Under the pieces are notes generated by a model. The model was not told the origin of the DNA. It searched no databases and worked only from the letters and a program-made list of their open reading frames with translations. Below are positions 48,254 through 60,786 of a stretch of 64,000 nucleotides of DNA, piece by piece. How positions within the stretch are numbered: the first letter of the stretch is position 1; each line of letters begins with the position of its first letter. The position numbers and the translations under genes are program-made. The stretch is from Hyaloperonospora brassicae (lineage: Eukaryota; Oomycota; Peronosporomycetes; Peronosporales; Peronosporaceae), in the NCBI GenBank assembly GCA_947650285.1, contig CANTFL010000498.1, positions 1-64,000 of the forward strand, written 5' to 3'.

Positions 48254-49893
48254 ATTGCGGTCACACAAACAAACCATTAATTTCTGCTAAACGCGCGCAA
48301 TGGGCGGCGATCAACATTCCAAATCTCGTGTTTGGTCATATATGGACAGCCTAGTACCAAAATGTTTTGTAAGTGAGAATCGACTAGAGTGAATACAATT
48401 TAACCTTTTTTGCCCAAAGTTTTCATTTCTTAGGAACGATTCATGCTCATTACGTATGTACAAAGTGACGCTGAGACCAGCTGCCTACATCAGGCGGGTT
48501 TGGGTAGCTTGTGCTATGTTTGCAATAGGATGGTGCACTTCGCACCTGGTTTCTCTTCACATTCTATCTAGGCGCGAAGTTTTAACATTTAACATATTTA
48601 TGCTGGACGATGAAGATAAAATATTTTGGTCAGCGTGATAGATCGGTCTATTTTTTGTTGGTAAATAATGGGTAGCGGCCTAACCAATAAGTTTGATTGT
48701 TTCAGGCCTGCATCCGCGCAATTTGTTCGCTTTACTTGAAGACGAGCAAATCAGATACGACTATCAACTTTATCCACTAAATAACGTAAACATACAGAAA
48801 GTAAGCTCACGTCATCATAAAGGGTTTAAGTTGTAGAGCTGGAGTAATGAGGGGTACAAGAGATCAATCGGTTGATACCTTTGCAATCTCAGCCTTTTGC
48901 CTATTGATCGCGTACGCAAGTCGTTTTAAGTCATAGAGTTAGACATATCAAAGTACAAAGTACAAGGTAGACTTCCTGTATAGATGATTCGTCTCGTTTG
49001 ACGACGTCATTGGGGATAGCTATATCACTGAGAAGAGATGAAAATCCCATTCTCCCATATAGACGTGGCTGGACGCACCAGATGTTGGGCCTTATAGCTT
49101 AATCTTCAAGACACGAATTTGCTTGAGTCGAATGAAAGTTAAAAAAGCAGCTTGGATAGACGTTCCAGCCGGCAAGAGCGGAGTTTATGACTTGATAGGA
49201 GCTCTTAACACCATGACAGTTTAAGCGTTACATGTGCAAGTCCGCACACCGGGCTACATCAGGGCTAAATGAATAATGACGACCCGTTACTTACGAAGTC
49301 AGGCAGAACCTTTCGGATGGTCCTGTATGTCTCCACCTGTTAATCTTGAATTGGAATAAGCGAGAACAAGCAGTATTTGCGGCGTAACAAGAAGAATTTA
49401 GCATTATCAGGCATAGGTTAACTCTGGTTCCGATCGTCCCACGAGAAGACAAGATAATCAAGGACTAGAGCCGATGGACCTTTCCTACGCAACTCTGCAT
49501 AAGGATCCCTACCCAGGATATAGCAGTTCACACAATGTTATCAATGTTAATATCTAGGGTACTACGCCTATAAACGTAATGAAACAAATTTGGTGCGACG
49601 TACAACAGTACGTAACTACTGTTCTTGTATCGGCCAAGTAACACGTGAAATGCGGATTCCACGCTGTTGCATGATTACAACAGCGTGATAAACTGTCAAA
49701 ATATCGTAGGGGTGAGAAGGGAAGGAGCGCTTTGCTTATACAGTATCAATGTTAACTGAATTTAAAGACTCTCAGTCGAAGGTATAACCCGTTACACATT
49801 CTCTTTGTGTAGTAGCCGCTGACGACGAGGTGTCCCCCATCATCCTAAATATTATAATTACAATTTGCATTTTACTTCGCCTCCTATTGGTTT
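48254..49893 (+). repeat. 1.64-kb duplicated segment, copy 2
   Basis: The partner of 21183-22822, same orientation. Substitutions relative to copy 1 are scattered. The left flank 48212-48253 is weakly similar to 21141-21182 without gaps, and similarity ends shortly after CCTATTGGTTT on the right. The conserved 60-codon frame begins at the ATG at 48456. Confidence 0.9.
49660..49687. repeat. Hairpin in duplicated segment, copy 2
   Basis: Identical arms and loop to 22589-22616. Confidence 0.75.
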
Positions 49894-52800
49894 GTCGGGA
49901 TTCATATAACAGTTAGCATTTGTCATTATCGGATCGTAGGCGATATCTTGTTGGGTGCGATTTTTCTCCAGGGTGTACGATGATGCGCCTATTGCAAGAC
50001 GTAGCGGTCATATTATAGATAAGTTTTATCACACCTTTATCTAATAGTAAATCTTACTACCGTACTTCATTCGACAAGGTCATGGAGGGTTGATAGGTTT
50101 ATAATTCAAAAGGTTAACCGAAGGGCAAAGCAGTTAAGATAAAAAATAGGTTTGTGGCCAGCAATATAGATAATTAAAGCTTGTGATTGAACTGAGTAAA
50201 CCTTCTATCTTCAAAAGCGTGATCGACGACTTAGCATTTGAGTTAAGCTTGCCTGAAGGATGCGTAAAAAAACTTACAAAGTCAGAAGAGCCTGGCAATA
50301 CATATAACACAAGACATATTGCTATCTTTTGTAATTAAGTGGTCACGCGCCACAAAGTAGCGTGGGTGCCAAATACCAGCCCTTCATTCTTTTAATCCCT
50401 ACAATTTGGTGTTGTTTGCGATAGCTTTTTTGTGTTCTAAGGAGTGGTTGTAGTTGCTCATCCCTAGTACGGAAAGAAGCGTCTTTTTTTATAAGCTGGA
50501 GTACGTGCTCGCACTGTAACATAAAAAAAGGTGGCTAATGGTACTACCGTGACGGTTGTAATCGGAGGCGCTTGAAATAAGGCACAACAGTATTCTTTTA
50601 ATCCCTCCGACATGAAATACAATGAGTTACTAGAATTGGCGTAAAAAGAGACCACAACTTGCATATATCAATCAGTACGGTCAAAAAGATGTACGGTGTA
50701 ATCAAAAAGGCCAAATGCATCACCAATCTGAGAAAGCAGAAGGGAAAAGGCTAATATCAATGTCAAGAACATAGTGCGACAATATGAAAAGGCCAAATTA
50801 CAGTGGGGATAATAGTCAAAATATTACTTCAAAACATTGTGAGCCATGCTCTACCGAAACATGGACCTGCAGTATTTAATCGATGGTAGTAAGACGGCAC
50901 TCGTTACTGAAAAAGGAAGCAAAAAAATGGGTGTTATGCCAATTCGACCAAATGTCTTGGGACAGCCTTTTGGAACCGCAATATCGTGTCCCTTCGGTAC
51001 GGCGTCAACAACGAGTAAAGTGGAAGTCCATAATCGTCGTCAATGTAGAGCAAATAATTTTTAATGTTCCGGTATGTTTAAATTGAATTAAGAATGATGA
51101 TACCTGCCAAGTTTTGAGAAATAACTGCGTGTTAGTGTTGGCATCATCGATGATTAAGTTTTTAATAACAGGAAGAATCGGTCTAGCCGCCTAATAATCG
51201 ATATTATTCTGATGGGTCCAGATATATCGGAGAATGATTCCCGACAGAAGTCGATATATACTAGAATGCTGTAGCAAAATCCCATTTTGAAACTGGTTTC
51301 GGTTGTACATGGAACAGAAGCAGCGACATTTACCTATAATAGAAATTTAAAAAATGTGGATATAGGACGAGCCATGTGGCCGCACTTAATTTGCTAAAAA
51401 ATAATAATGTAACCAAGAACAGCACTCCTAAAGGGTTTGAACTTGGTATCATGTAAATAATGTGTTGTGCTATAGACGAATAAGACCATCGGCACAATCA
51501 TGAAGTAGATACTTACCCATCGGACAGTCGTGAATATATGGACGGCGGTGGACTTAAGTCTACGGCGAGCAAAAAAATTAAAACCGGGGTAACAGGTTGA
51601 AACGAAGGTGCAGAAAGGGCTATACTTTGTTCAGTCAAGTCAAAATCACCAATAGGCCAGCACTGAAAGTCGCAGAAATATTTATGCGATTTAAGCGGGC
51701 CTACAGAAAATATTTGTGTTAAGACACCGGAAAGATGTGAACACGAGTCAAATAACATAGCAAGCTTTGCTACCGCAGGCTCGAATCAAGTCAAATGAGA
51801 GGAAATAAAGATAAAGTTTAGCTCCTATCATTGAATGTTAACAAGTTCTGAACAGTCCACATGGCATATAAGCCCTAGATCGGCTTATATTGTTGTATGC
51901 ACTGCCCAAAAATTTTGTTTAAACCCAGGGTGCGAATAAGAAGATTGAATGCGGTCATACCATTACGCATAGGTGGAGTAAGTTTTTCATAGTTAGAATA
52001 AAAGCAGATGTCCTGTAGACGTTGACGAGTGTGCCAGACATAGAGTGCCTTATGCCCCTATAATATGATTGCATACCAGAGGTGAGTTGTAGACAAGAAT
52101 GTAGTATATTGACCGGTCGTAATGGGCGCATGCAGTAAGTGTATATACCGTCTTGAAAGATAGATAGCTTTATATTGATTTGAATGATAAATTTGCACGC
52201 ACTTTTGAAGGTTGAATTGAAGGGAGCCATGGCAGCCAGTAATTGTTGTTCATTATTAGACTTATAAGATGTGGACGAGTCGCATACCTTATTTATAGCT
52301 AAATTGTTCAGCCGGAATGGGTAAAACTTTTAGTATACAGCAAAGCCATGTTGGATTTTCTGGCGGATAAAGGCAGTTATAGTAATATAGAGTTTTTCAA
52401 ACCCAGTCGCAAGAAAATGACAGTCGCTTGCCGATACCTTATAATTGATTCAATAATTTGCTGTAAACATCACTTACCACGAAGACTGCGTACGCGATAG
52501 TACTGAAGAAAACAAAGCGTCTGCTATTCCAGCCAATAAATGTAGAATTCGGTCCGTTAAACATCAGGGAAATAAGGATACCAGGACTTAGAACTTGACT
52601 TGGAGTGCACGAAATGTCCGAACCCATTAAGTATACGTGTCATTTTAAAAGATACTCATACGACGATATCAAATGGCTTGATATTTAAAAAAAGATGCTT
52701 CAGCTGGAGGGGTAAAACCAGAATAGGGTGCGTTCAGTGGCACTAAGACCAAATTTGGGCGAGCCAAATACCGCGTTTCGGTACACTACTTATACGATAA

Positions 52801-55800
52801 GACTGCAAGAGAGAGCCCAAAACACGATTTGGCCGGTGAGTAAACCTTTTGCCCAAATTAGAGGTTGGGTTATAGCAGGATATAGGAAAATTAATGATTA
52901 GTATTTTGCTTTACTTGAACCCATTGCTAATAATACGTCAACTTGTTTTTTTATAATTGGTCACCGTACATCATTTCGAAGTTTTGGGTCCAAACGGAAA
53001 GTGAACGTGGTAGTAGTCCAGCGGCTACCCATTCGGTGTGGCAACTGAATGATGGACGTGTCTTTACGAGGCCAATATATTTGTTTCGATTAAAAGCTGT
53101 GTAAGTAAGCCCGAATCGAGGGGATCAGTTGTGAATATGTTTGCTTCCACATTTTAAAAACCATTCGTTATACAGGTTACCGCATGCTGATTTCTCCGAT
53201 AAGGTATAATGTAACTACCAACGTAGTAGTCGTTATATATGATTTAGGATGAATAAATTGCGTTAGTCGATTACGAGAAACGTTTTGTTTTGTAGAGGAT
53301 ATAAGATGACAAGAAGATTATTTAAAGGGAACGCATAGTAGCTAATTGTCGCTGGCGAATTTGTGCTTGAAAGTAGATTGAGCAAAAAATTTAGTTGATT
53401 GGATGGAATCGTATCACCAGAATCTGTAGCGGCTGTATTGTCGATACAAACGTTCGATGCTTGCCCCTGACCAAGTCTGCTGACTATCAGTGTATACATA
53501 AATGAGCACCTTAACGTGAGTCTTTTTGGTGAAAAAAATATCATAGGAGAGGATGGAGTTGTGTATTTTATATCTGTAAAGCAAACATCCATCATTGTAG
53601 CAACGCGACCCTGAAATAGATGACGCGCAGTCGGAGAAAGAAAGCGCGTATATCGTCATACGCCTTAGACTTATAGATATCCCATGTGGATAATTTAAGA
53701 AGGACAAAATGTGGTAGGTTATAGAAATCGAATTCCGGACGAACCAATTCAACAATCTGATCCCCCACATCAGACTGAGTCTATAAACTGAAAAATGTTT
53801 ATTACGTGGCGCCGAATTTTTAATATTTTTAAATTAACAGTAAGTTCAAAGAGAACAAATCAGGGTGGTAAGTCTCGAACATCGGGATGCTAGATTCGGC
53901 CGAAATAGGAATATTGCAATGCTTTCTTTCATGGTAAGAATACATTAGATCTACATGTCGCGCTTGAATTTTTAATATCCAATCTAGATTGACTAGGAAG
54001 GGACGTGATATTATCCGTATTTAATATAATTAACATAGCCCTTGACGTGATGGGGTAGGGTCACAAAAGTATTTGACCAAAGGTCTGGTAAAATATGGGC
54101 TTCAAGTAGATGAACCTAAATAAAAACCTATTCCACCTTTCCTCTTAAAAATTGTAGCGAAATAGAGTCTGCGCAGAATTCGCGTATCGGAGAGAAAAAT
54201 GTATTAATCAAAAATAAAAACGAATACCGTTATAACCAAACTCACACCAGCCCGCCCAATGGGTAAGTCCATATTATCGTAGAAGCAAAATTGAATAAAG
54301 GAAAGCATGCGTTGATAGGTGCTTCGTTTAGTTACAGCTATCGACGTCTAAAATAGTTTCACAGCGGGCCGACCATGTATAATTGCTAAATATGTATTTT
54401 GGTAGCGAAATCGGAATGGTGTATAATCCGTTATCTTCAATCAAATATTTACAAGGAGATAACGACGAATATGAGAAAAATATAGCTGGGAGGCCACAGC
54501 GCCGGCTCGCTCTCTTGAAACGTCACAAGTGCCTCAAAGCTCGGCAGAAATCACATTAAACGGAAATCAATTAAAATAGGTTTCAGATAAGTAAACGACA
54601 AGGCCTTTTCGTTTCAAAGAAGCATTATGTCGTGGGGCAGGGATGATAATGCGTATGGAGCTTGATTCTTTGGGGTTGATGTAGATACTAAGTGCGAAAT
54701 TTTTTAATATCAGATTCAAATAAACGATTAGAATATGTCCAGAAATAGGTATGATCCGAGCAATGTTAACAAAGAACAAACTGAAAGTCAAAAGCTGTAG
54801 TTGTAGAATACACGATGCTTAGCCTCTTCCTAAAATTCTCATTGTCCTTCGAAGAATGTTGGCATGTTGAAGCGATGCGAAGCAATGTATAAGCCAAAAC
54901 CATACGCAAAGGTAATTTAATGTACCAACAGCTTCAGTGTCGACTGCAACCCCTAAAAGACAGAATTTGGATTGAATGGGGGACAATACGCTATGTAGAT
55001 AGTGCATAAAGTCGAAAGACTCAAGTAATATTCAATCACATCACATTTCTTGTGGAACGTCAAGGGTTCCACAGAGCCACGGTAAGCGGCCGAATAAAGA
55101 TTCCGCTTAAGAACCTTGGCTATCTTTTCCTTAATTGACCGAACGAGGAGGATCTGGTGGATGATTCATAAATAGGAAAATGTTGTTCAAAGTAATGGAG
55201 CCGCTTAATTTTTGCTTCGCCACGGTTTCATTTGTGTAATCATTCAAAAGGATACGTCATTTAATGGATGCAATGGTGACTACACTAACATCTATCTGGG
55301 TAAGAATAGATTACACTTAACAATTTATTCGCTCAAAGAGACAGGGGCTATTGAATCGGAGTCAATCGCGTCAACTGAAAAGACAGGCGGTAATATTATG
55401 GTCTAAAAAGATTAAAAGCGAATTTTAATTCGCCTCCGAATTCCATTGGATCACCAAAATGACCGAAGTCCGAGCCACACGAATCCTTTTGATGTATTGG
55501 CATGGTTCGAGTTTGACATGCCCGTCATAACGCCATTGAAGTTATAGTCATTTATATCGTGTTAAGCCAGAACATTCCCATCATTTGCTAGCAACCTGGT
55601 GGTAGATGGAGCGTGAAACTTTATGACCGAACATATTAAAGGAGTGCCGCAATAAACGGTGAGACTTCGCGGTTATACAACGTAATCGATAGAAAAAACA
55701 CAGCGATTTCCTGAATAGTAAACTGAATATGAGTAAATGAGGAAGGCCTGTTTAACTTACCTGACAGTGGCCTGAATTTTACGTGAAGCAAAATTGTCTT

Positions 55801-58800
55801 GTATGAGAATGGAGACCATCAATTACATGAGTCGGTATTTTACAAACCGGTGGAGTGACCCACAGGATAAGCTCGTAAAATTGAATACATCCAAAATGCC
55901 GATGAGAAGGCGCTGAAGTTTGATGTAGTACTCATGATACTAATTGGAGTGCATAAAAAATATATATTAGTGCTCGTCGATATCCACACTTACTTGATAT
56001 ACTTCTGTACAAAAAATTTGATGTTTGTTAACAAATATAGCTGATACCGGGTTTACATATCGTTCAAAATCCCGGAATGCTAAACGCTCTTCATTTACAA
56101 GTCCGTTTGGATCGTCAAACCTAGAAACGCCATAATTTCCATGTCGCTAAAACGGGCAGAAGCTCTCGGGCAGTTATCGGCATCGAAAGCTGCATATAGA
56201 TGTAATTGGCTGCCGTAACCTTGCGTTGAAGGCATAATGCTTGTCATATACATATCTATCTAGTCAATGAAGTATTTTCAGCCTTTTCAAAGCCAGTGTC
56301 GGTCATGCGAAAAACTAACATATTGGGCGGCTTTCTGCAATTTCTGCGTCTAGTTCCTATCCGGAGTAAAGCCACTGTTCCTATGTCGGAAATGATAGAT
56401 CTTGATTATTTTATGTTTGGTCCAACGGAAATACCACGATTTGGTGTCACCTAAATGGCAGAACAAGGTACGACCAATAACGCGGTGCAACGAGACGACG
56501 ATGAAGAGATGAGACAGAAAGTGATTGACGACTTGACAGTTGGGACGGCACGATTACAATTGAGATGTGGATTCCCTGTGTGGGATAAGACGGAAAGACG
56601 TACACCGCCGACTTATTTATGTTTAAGATGCAGTGCTGCTAGGTTTAATGTCGCATCATTGACGTGCGAAGAGTAGCCAGTGCTGAATATAATTAACCTT
56701 TACTTTCTAAAACATCTGCACAAGAGAAAAATACAACGTTCATTTTAGACACCCGATCCATAGGGATAGACGGCTTAACGACAAGAAGAGGACTCTTCAT
56801 GCACGCCTAAACGTCCAATGAAGCCTTGGCGAGAAAAACTAGATGGTACATACCAGTTTATGTACCGCAGTGACGAGTGGTACGAAGTAGAGACGCAAGA
56901 AAAGAACCAAAGCTTTATAAAAGAAGGCGAAAAGCGTAGATTTAGTCTCGAGGCTATCTAATCAAACACGTCTTGAAGGTACGTCGGAACCCAAACAAAG
57001 TAAAGGCAGATACTACCTTTTAATGTTCTCATGTCCAAGAATTTGAACAAAATAGCGACCACCTCTTTTAGGCCTAGCGTTGCAGTACGTTTAACAAGTA
57101 ACACCTCGAATACAAATGACGTGCTTCGATGGTAATTAATGCCAAAACAATCGATCCCTTTCGGAGATGACTAAGTGGAACCTAAGGTCCGGTAGCAGGG
57201 ATGAGCTTGATTATTAACTGTAGAAGCCTTATTGATTTTGCTATAGGGTCGGAGGCTCAGCACAACCCGGTGGGGACGCGGTGAGAGCGAAGGCGTGCAG
57301 GCTGACCTTAAAAATAAGTTGCAATTTCACGGTCTTCTATCTGTCCTCTTCCTCGTTATCGAACAAATTGAAGTGTAAAAGGTAACAGTGAAGAAATTCG
57401 TTATTTGAATTATGCACACGGTAGAAGATGTAGAGTTCGATGATTATTTCACCTTAGTGAGCTTTAAACTTTCCTATGAAGGTTATCCTTGGTATGTTCA
57501 GCTTTATTTCTACAATCCATGGATCGGATGGCAGCATCTGTCGGTGAAGATGCGTGCAACTTGTTTATTTGACCATATGATTTCTGTCATCGAGAATATA
57601 ATAGATAACGAAATACATATTGTGATTGTTATTGCTTTGATTGTGGTTTGACCATTCTCACAAATGTACAGGATCTCAGTGTATCAATCCTCAAAAACTA
57701 ACGACCAAGATGCCGCCAACTGTGTCGAAGCTCAGTGAGTGCCATATGACCAATTTTCGAAGAGGTCAATTTTACTAGAACTCGGATGTATGTGTAGCGG
57801 GTATCACCATTGGAACAATACAAGTTGCGCAGTAGCGGCAGCACATAAATCCTTATTTGAGTTCAGATTTGACCACAAAAAAGCAGTTGTGGTAGTGCTT
57901 ACGCACCTAGACCACGAAATGGGAATATGAACCTACGTACCACGTAAAATATCAAATTAAGGATATAACTTGGAAAATGTAAAGCATCTGTATCATTAAA
58001 TAAAGTGCTGTCATGATACAAATGAGGCATTGTGTGTAATACAAGTGTAAATTCTTGTACATTGCCTGATAACTATGCCGAATAAACTTTGCAAATATAT
58101 AGGTTATCAGTTTCTTTCATTAAATTCGTTTTTGCGGGATATGCGTAGTGGAAATATCTACAGATATGCTTTTTCGTCGCCTAAAAATTAAATGAGGAAG
58201 AAACTAAGTGTGCAACCGTAAGACCGTAAAGATGGGTCGACTAAGTAAAAATATGCGTCGCTAGGTGAATTATTTATTAATGAGGCACATCATATCCAAA
58301 TATATGTTAAGTGGTGCCCATTTCACTTTTTATTTAAAAATTTATAATTTAATAGTGGTAATGTACGTTATACTTGTAAGGGCTAATTCACTTCAATATT
58401 TACCTGAATAAAATGTGAATTGAGCCAAGTTCTTCTTGGCGAAGAAATGGCTATCGTAAAAACCCCTGTCATGCTGACAACAATGTAATTTATATTAATG
58501 TTATTAAGAGTAGTTGATCCATGGGCTCACAGATTGTCTAAGCTTTTCAAAGTGTCGACCATTTATCGTAAAATACAATCTAGATGCGATGGAAATTATG
58601 GGGTAAAAAAGCATGTTTATTTATACCTATTAAGCTTATATAGATGACAACACGTTTTTGCGCCAATTGGTATCTATTGTACGTTAAAAGATGCTGATGA
58701 TCTTATGAGATTCATGTCGTATTGGGCTCATGCCGGTCGTTTTTCTTGTTTACTACTTGTCGAATGCAGCTACGAGAATATCACTAACGTTGTGCAGATC

Positions 58801-58900
58801 AGAGATGACACGGAATCCATGTAACAATGCACCTTATTACCGGATGACTGGTAAGCCATGTGCTAACAGAATACAAGGCTGCGTGCTCCCGACGTCACGT
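49894..58900. other. AT-rich gene-poor block, plus strand purine-rich to about 55.6 kb
   Basis: No nameable intact gene. From about 50 to 55.6 kb the plus strand is conspicuously rich in A and G, and the longer frames are mostly on the minus strand. Short plus frames at 56455-56676 and 57412-57651 start with ATG but show no family. A possible copia reverse transcriptase scrap is listed at 54819. Confidence 0.4.
54819..55007 (-). pseudogene. Possible decayed Ty1/copia reverse-transcriptase C-terminal scrap
   Basis: The frame contains TEAVGTLNYLCVW, which resembles the (Y/S)AVGSLMYL segment after the copia catalytic core, and ends QHANILRRTMRILGRG, resembling the HW.A.KRVLRYLKGT block, with about ten residues fewer between them. 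No catalytic YVDD motif is visible nearby. The match is by eye and weak. Confidence 0.3.
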
Positions 58901-58917
58901 ACACGTGGAGTGAGAAC

Positions 58918-59040
58918 TTGCTAGGAAGTAAACAGAGCTCGGTGACTTTGTCTAAGGGAAAAAGCAAAATTGTATTAAGATTGTTAAGTTTCTTCAATAA
59001 ATCATCTTTGTCTTGGTACAGGTATTGTAAACTACCATAT
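58918..59040 (+). pseudogene. Possible copia RNase H scrap before an LTR
   Basis: LLGSKQSSVTLSKGKSKIV resembles the copia RNase H block (W.SK.Q..V.LS..EAEY), with the EAEY part lost. It is followed within about 60 bases by an LTR family A copy in the same orientation, the order expected at the 3' end of a copia element. The evidence is short-motif similarity only. Confidence 0.35.
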
Positions 59041-59049
59041 CCTATGTGG

Positions 59050-59283
59050 GTTTTTTGCTCACCACCCATTGCGCGCGTCCGGCAGCGACTGGTGGTTAAT
59101 ATTGTTGATGTAAACGGTACATCAACTAATAAGTGGACAACTCAGGAATATTACACTCGCTGGTAATATCCCCCCAACATCACCTCTTCTCGAGTTATGT
59201 TGATTGAATATCATAATAATTGATTATATTTTAAAATTAATGCATTCGTGTCGATTTTTATGCAACGGGCTCACCCCATTACA
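59050..59283 (+). repeat. LTR family A copy, plus orientation, diverged
   Basis: The left part carries CTCACCACCCATTGCGCGCG and CGGCAGCGACTGGTGG, corresponding to CTCACCACCCATCGC and AGCAGCGATTGGTGCG of the 4253 copy. The right part ends AACGGGCTCACCCCATTACA, corresponding to AACGGGCTAACCCATTACA. The termini themselves are degraded. Confidence 0.55.
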
Positions 59284-59619
59284 CTCCAGATAGAGAACCA
59301 GTTTTTGCGAAACCTGACACCAAGATCGCTGGTTAACACTCATGATCCTATTGTTTTGCAAGATCTCATGATCAAGTCACATACTAGGTCTTATTGACGT
59401 GATCGTATGGTGCAATGTTATCAGGAGCCTATACTGATGAGTGGACCAGACATCATTCCAGTCTCAATATATCTTTGACAAGAGTGAAGCTTATTTAAAC
59501 TTCGCCCGTCGACTTACGTACTCCAGTGTCCGCGATGTCGTGTAGGCAAAGTGTAATATTAGGCCCTAGTCTTGTGGTTGTCAGAGATCGAGAAAAGAAT
59601 CAATGTGGCCCAGCCAAAT

Positions 59620-59827
59620 TGGAACGGGGTAGCCCATTACATGGAATTGCCATCAAGGAGAGAATGGCAATTAAGTATATTACGTTGAATATTCTTTTTA
59701 CAATGTCACTAAGTATAGTGATATTGTTGGGATGACTGAACGGTCTACTCATTGGTTGATATCGTGATGATATTAACCCACTAATCGCTGCTAGACGCGC
59801 GCAATATGTGGTGAGTAGACGTCATTA
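59620..59827 (-). repeat. LTR family A copy, minus orientation
   Basis: The plus strand reads TGGAACGGGGTAGCCCATTA at the left and AATCGCTGCTAGACGCGCGC followed by GTGGTGAGTAGACGTCATTA at the right, the reverse complement of the 4253 copy along its whole length (208 bases). Together with 59050-59283 it forms an inverted pair with about 340 bases between. Confidence 0.55.
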
Positions 59828-60786
59828 TTCGTTTCGCTTTATTAATATAATTAAGTCAGTACGAACAGAGACACAAAAGTGATAGGACTTAATTAGATTA
59901 AATAACAGTTTTACTTTCACCACGACTCGAGCCTTTGCCTTAGTCGTTACCTTTATCTGTGTAGCGCTTACACCTATCTGGGCACTGACCTTTACAGTTG
60001 TCAGTAATAGTTGATTCCGTACTGGTAGTCTAGTACGTAGTCGTCGGTGCCCCGTTACACAAATGGTGTTGGTATACCGCAAATGCTTAGCCACGATTGA
60101 ACGAGATAGATCATGGGCAAATATCAGGTGCTGATAATTTGATGAAGCGCCAAAAATTGCTGCGTAGAGAGCAAGTCCTTAATCTTCGAGATAAGGTCGC
60201 CAAATGAGCGTAGACACGCCAATCTTTGATGCGATAGTCTATACATCTATCGTCGGCCCCCGTTATATTAACGATAAACTCGGACATTGCTTTCGTGTCG
60301 CGACGTAGCTCGATGCTTACTTAATATCCAATCTGACGACGCTTTCTACGGTGGAGTCCATGAATTTGGCAAAACTCATTTTGCCTTCGTCTTGCTATAC
60401 TCTATACCTCGTAGATGTCTCATTTGCTGTTCAGTCAGGGTTCCATCGTTCCGCGTGCTTTTCGATCCCTCGTTACCTCTTCGTATCACCAACGACTAAT
60501 GTGTTTCAATAATGCGCATCATTCCCGTCGACAGGGGATCACTCAGCTAGCAGCTGACCTGATTCGATGCATTAGTGATGGATGGATGAGAGCCAAACAT
60601 AGTGCGCTAAACGACCAATGATAAAGGAAGTTTTGTGGTTTGACTGCGATTGCGTACTCTCGAATAGCGTACGGCTGAGATAATACAACACAGATCTTTT
60701 ATCCAAATCTATTGTTCTGCAGTTATATTATAACGGACAACAATTAGATGTCTCGTACAGTTAGCAAGCACAATCAGCACGAGAGA
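59828..60786. other. Intergenic region before the second effector
   Basis: Short frames only; no recognised domain. The base composition rises from AT-rich towards that of the gene island. Confidence 0.4.
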
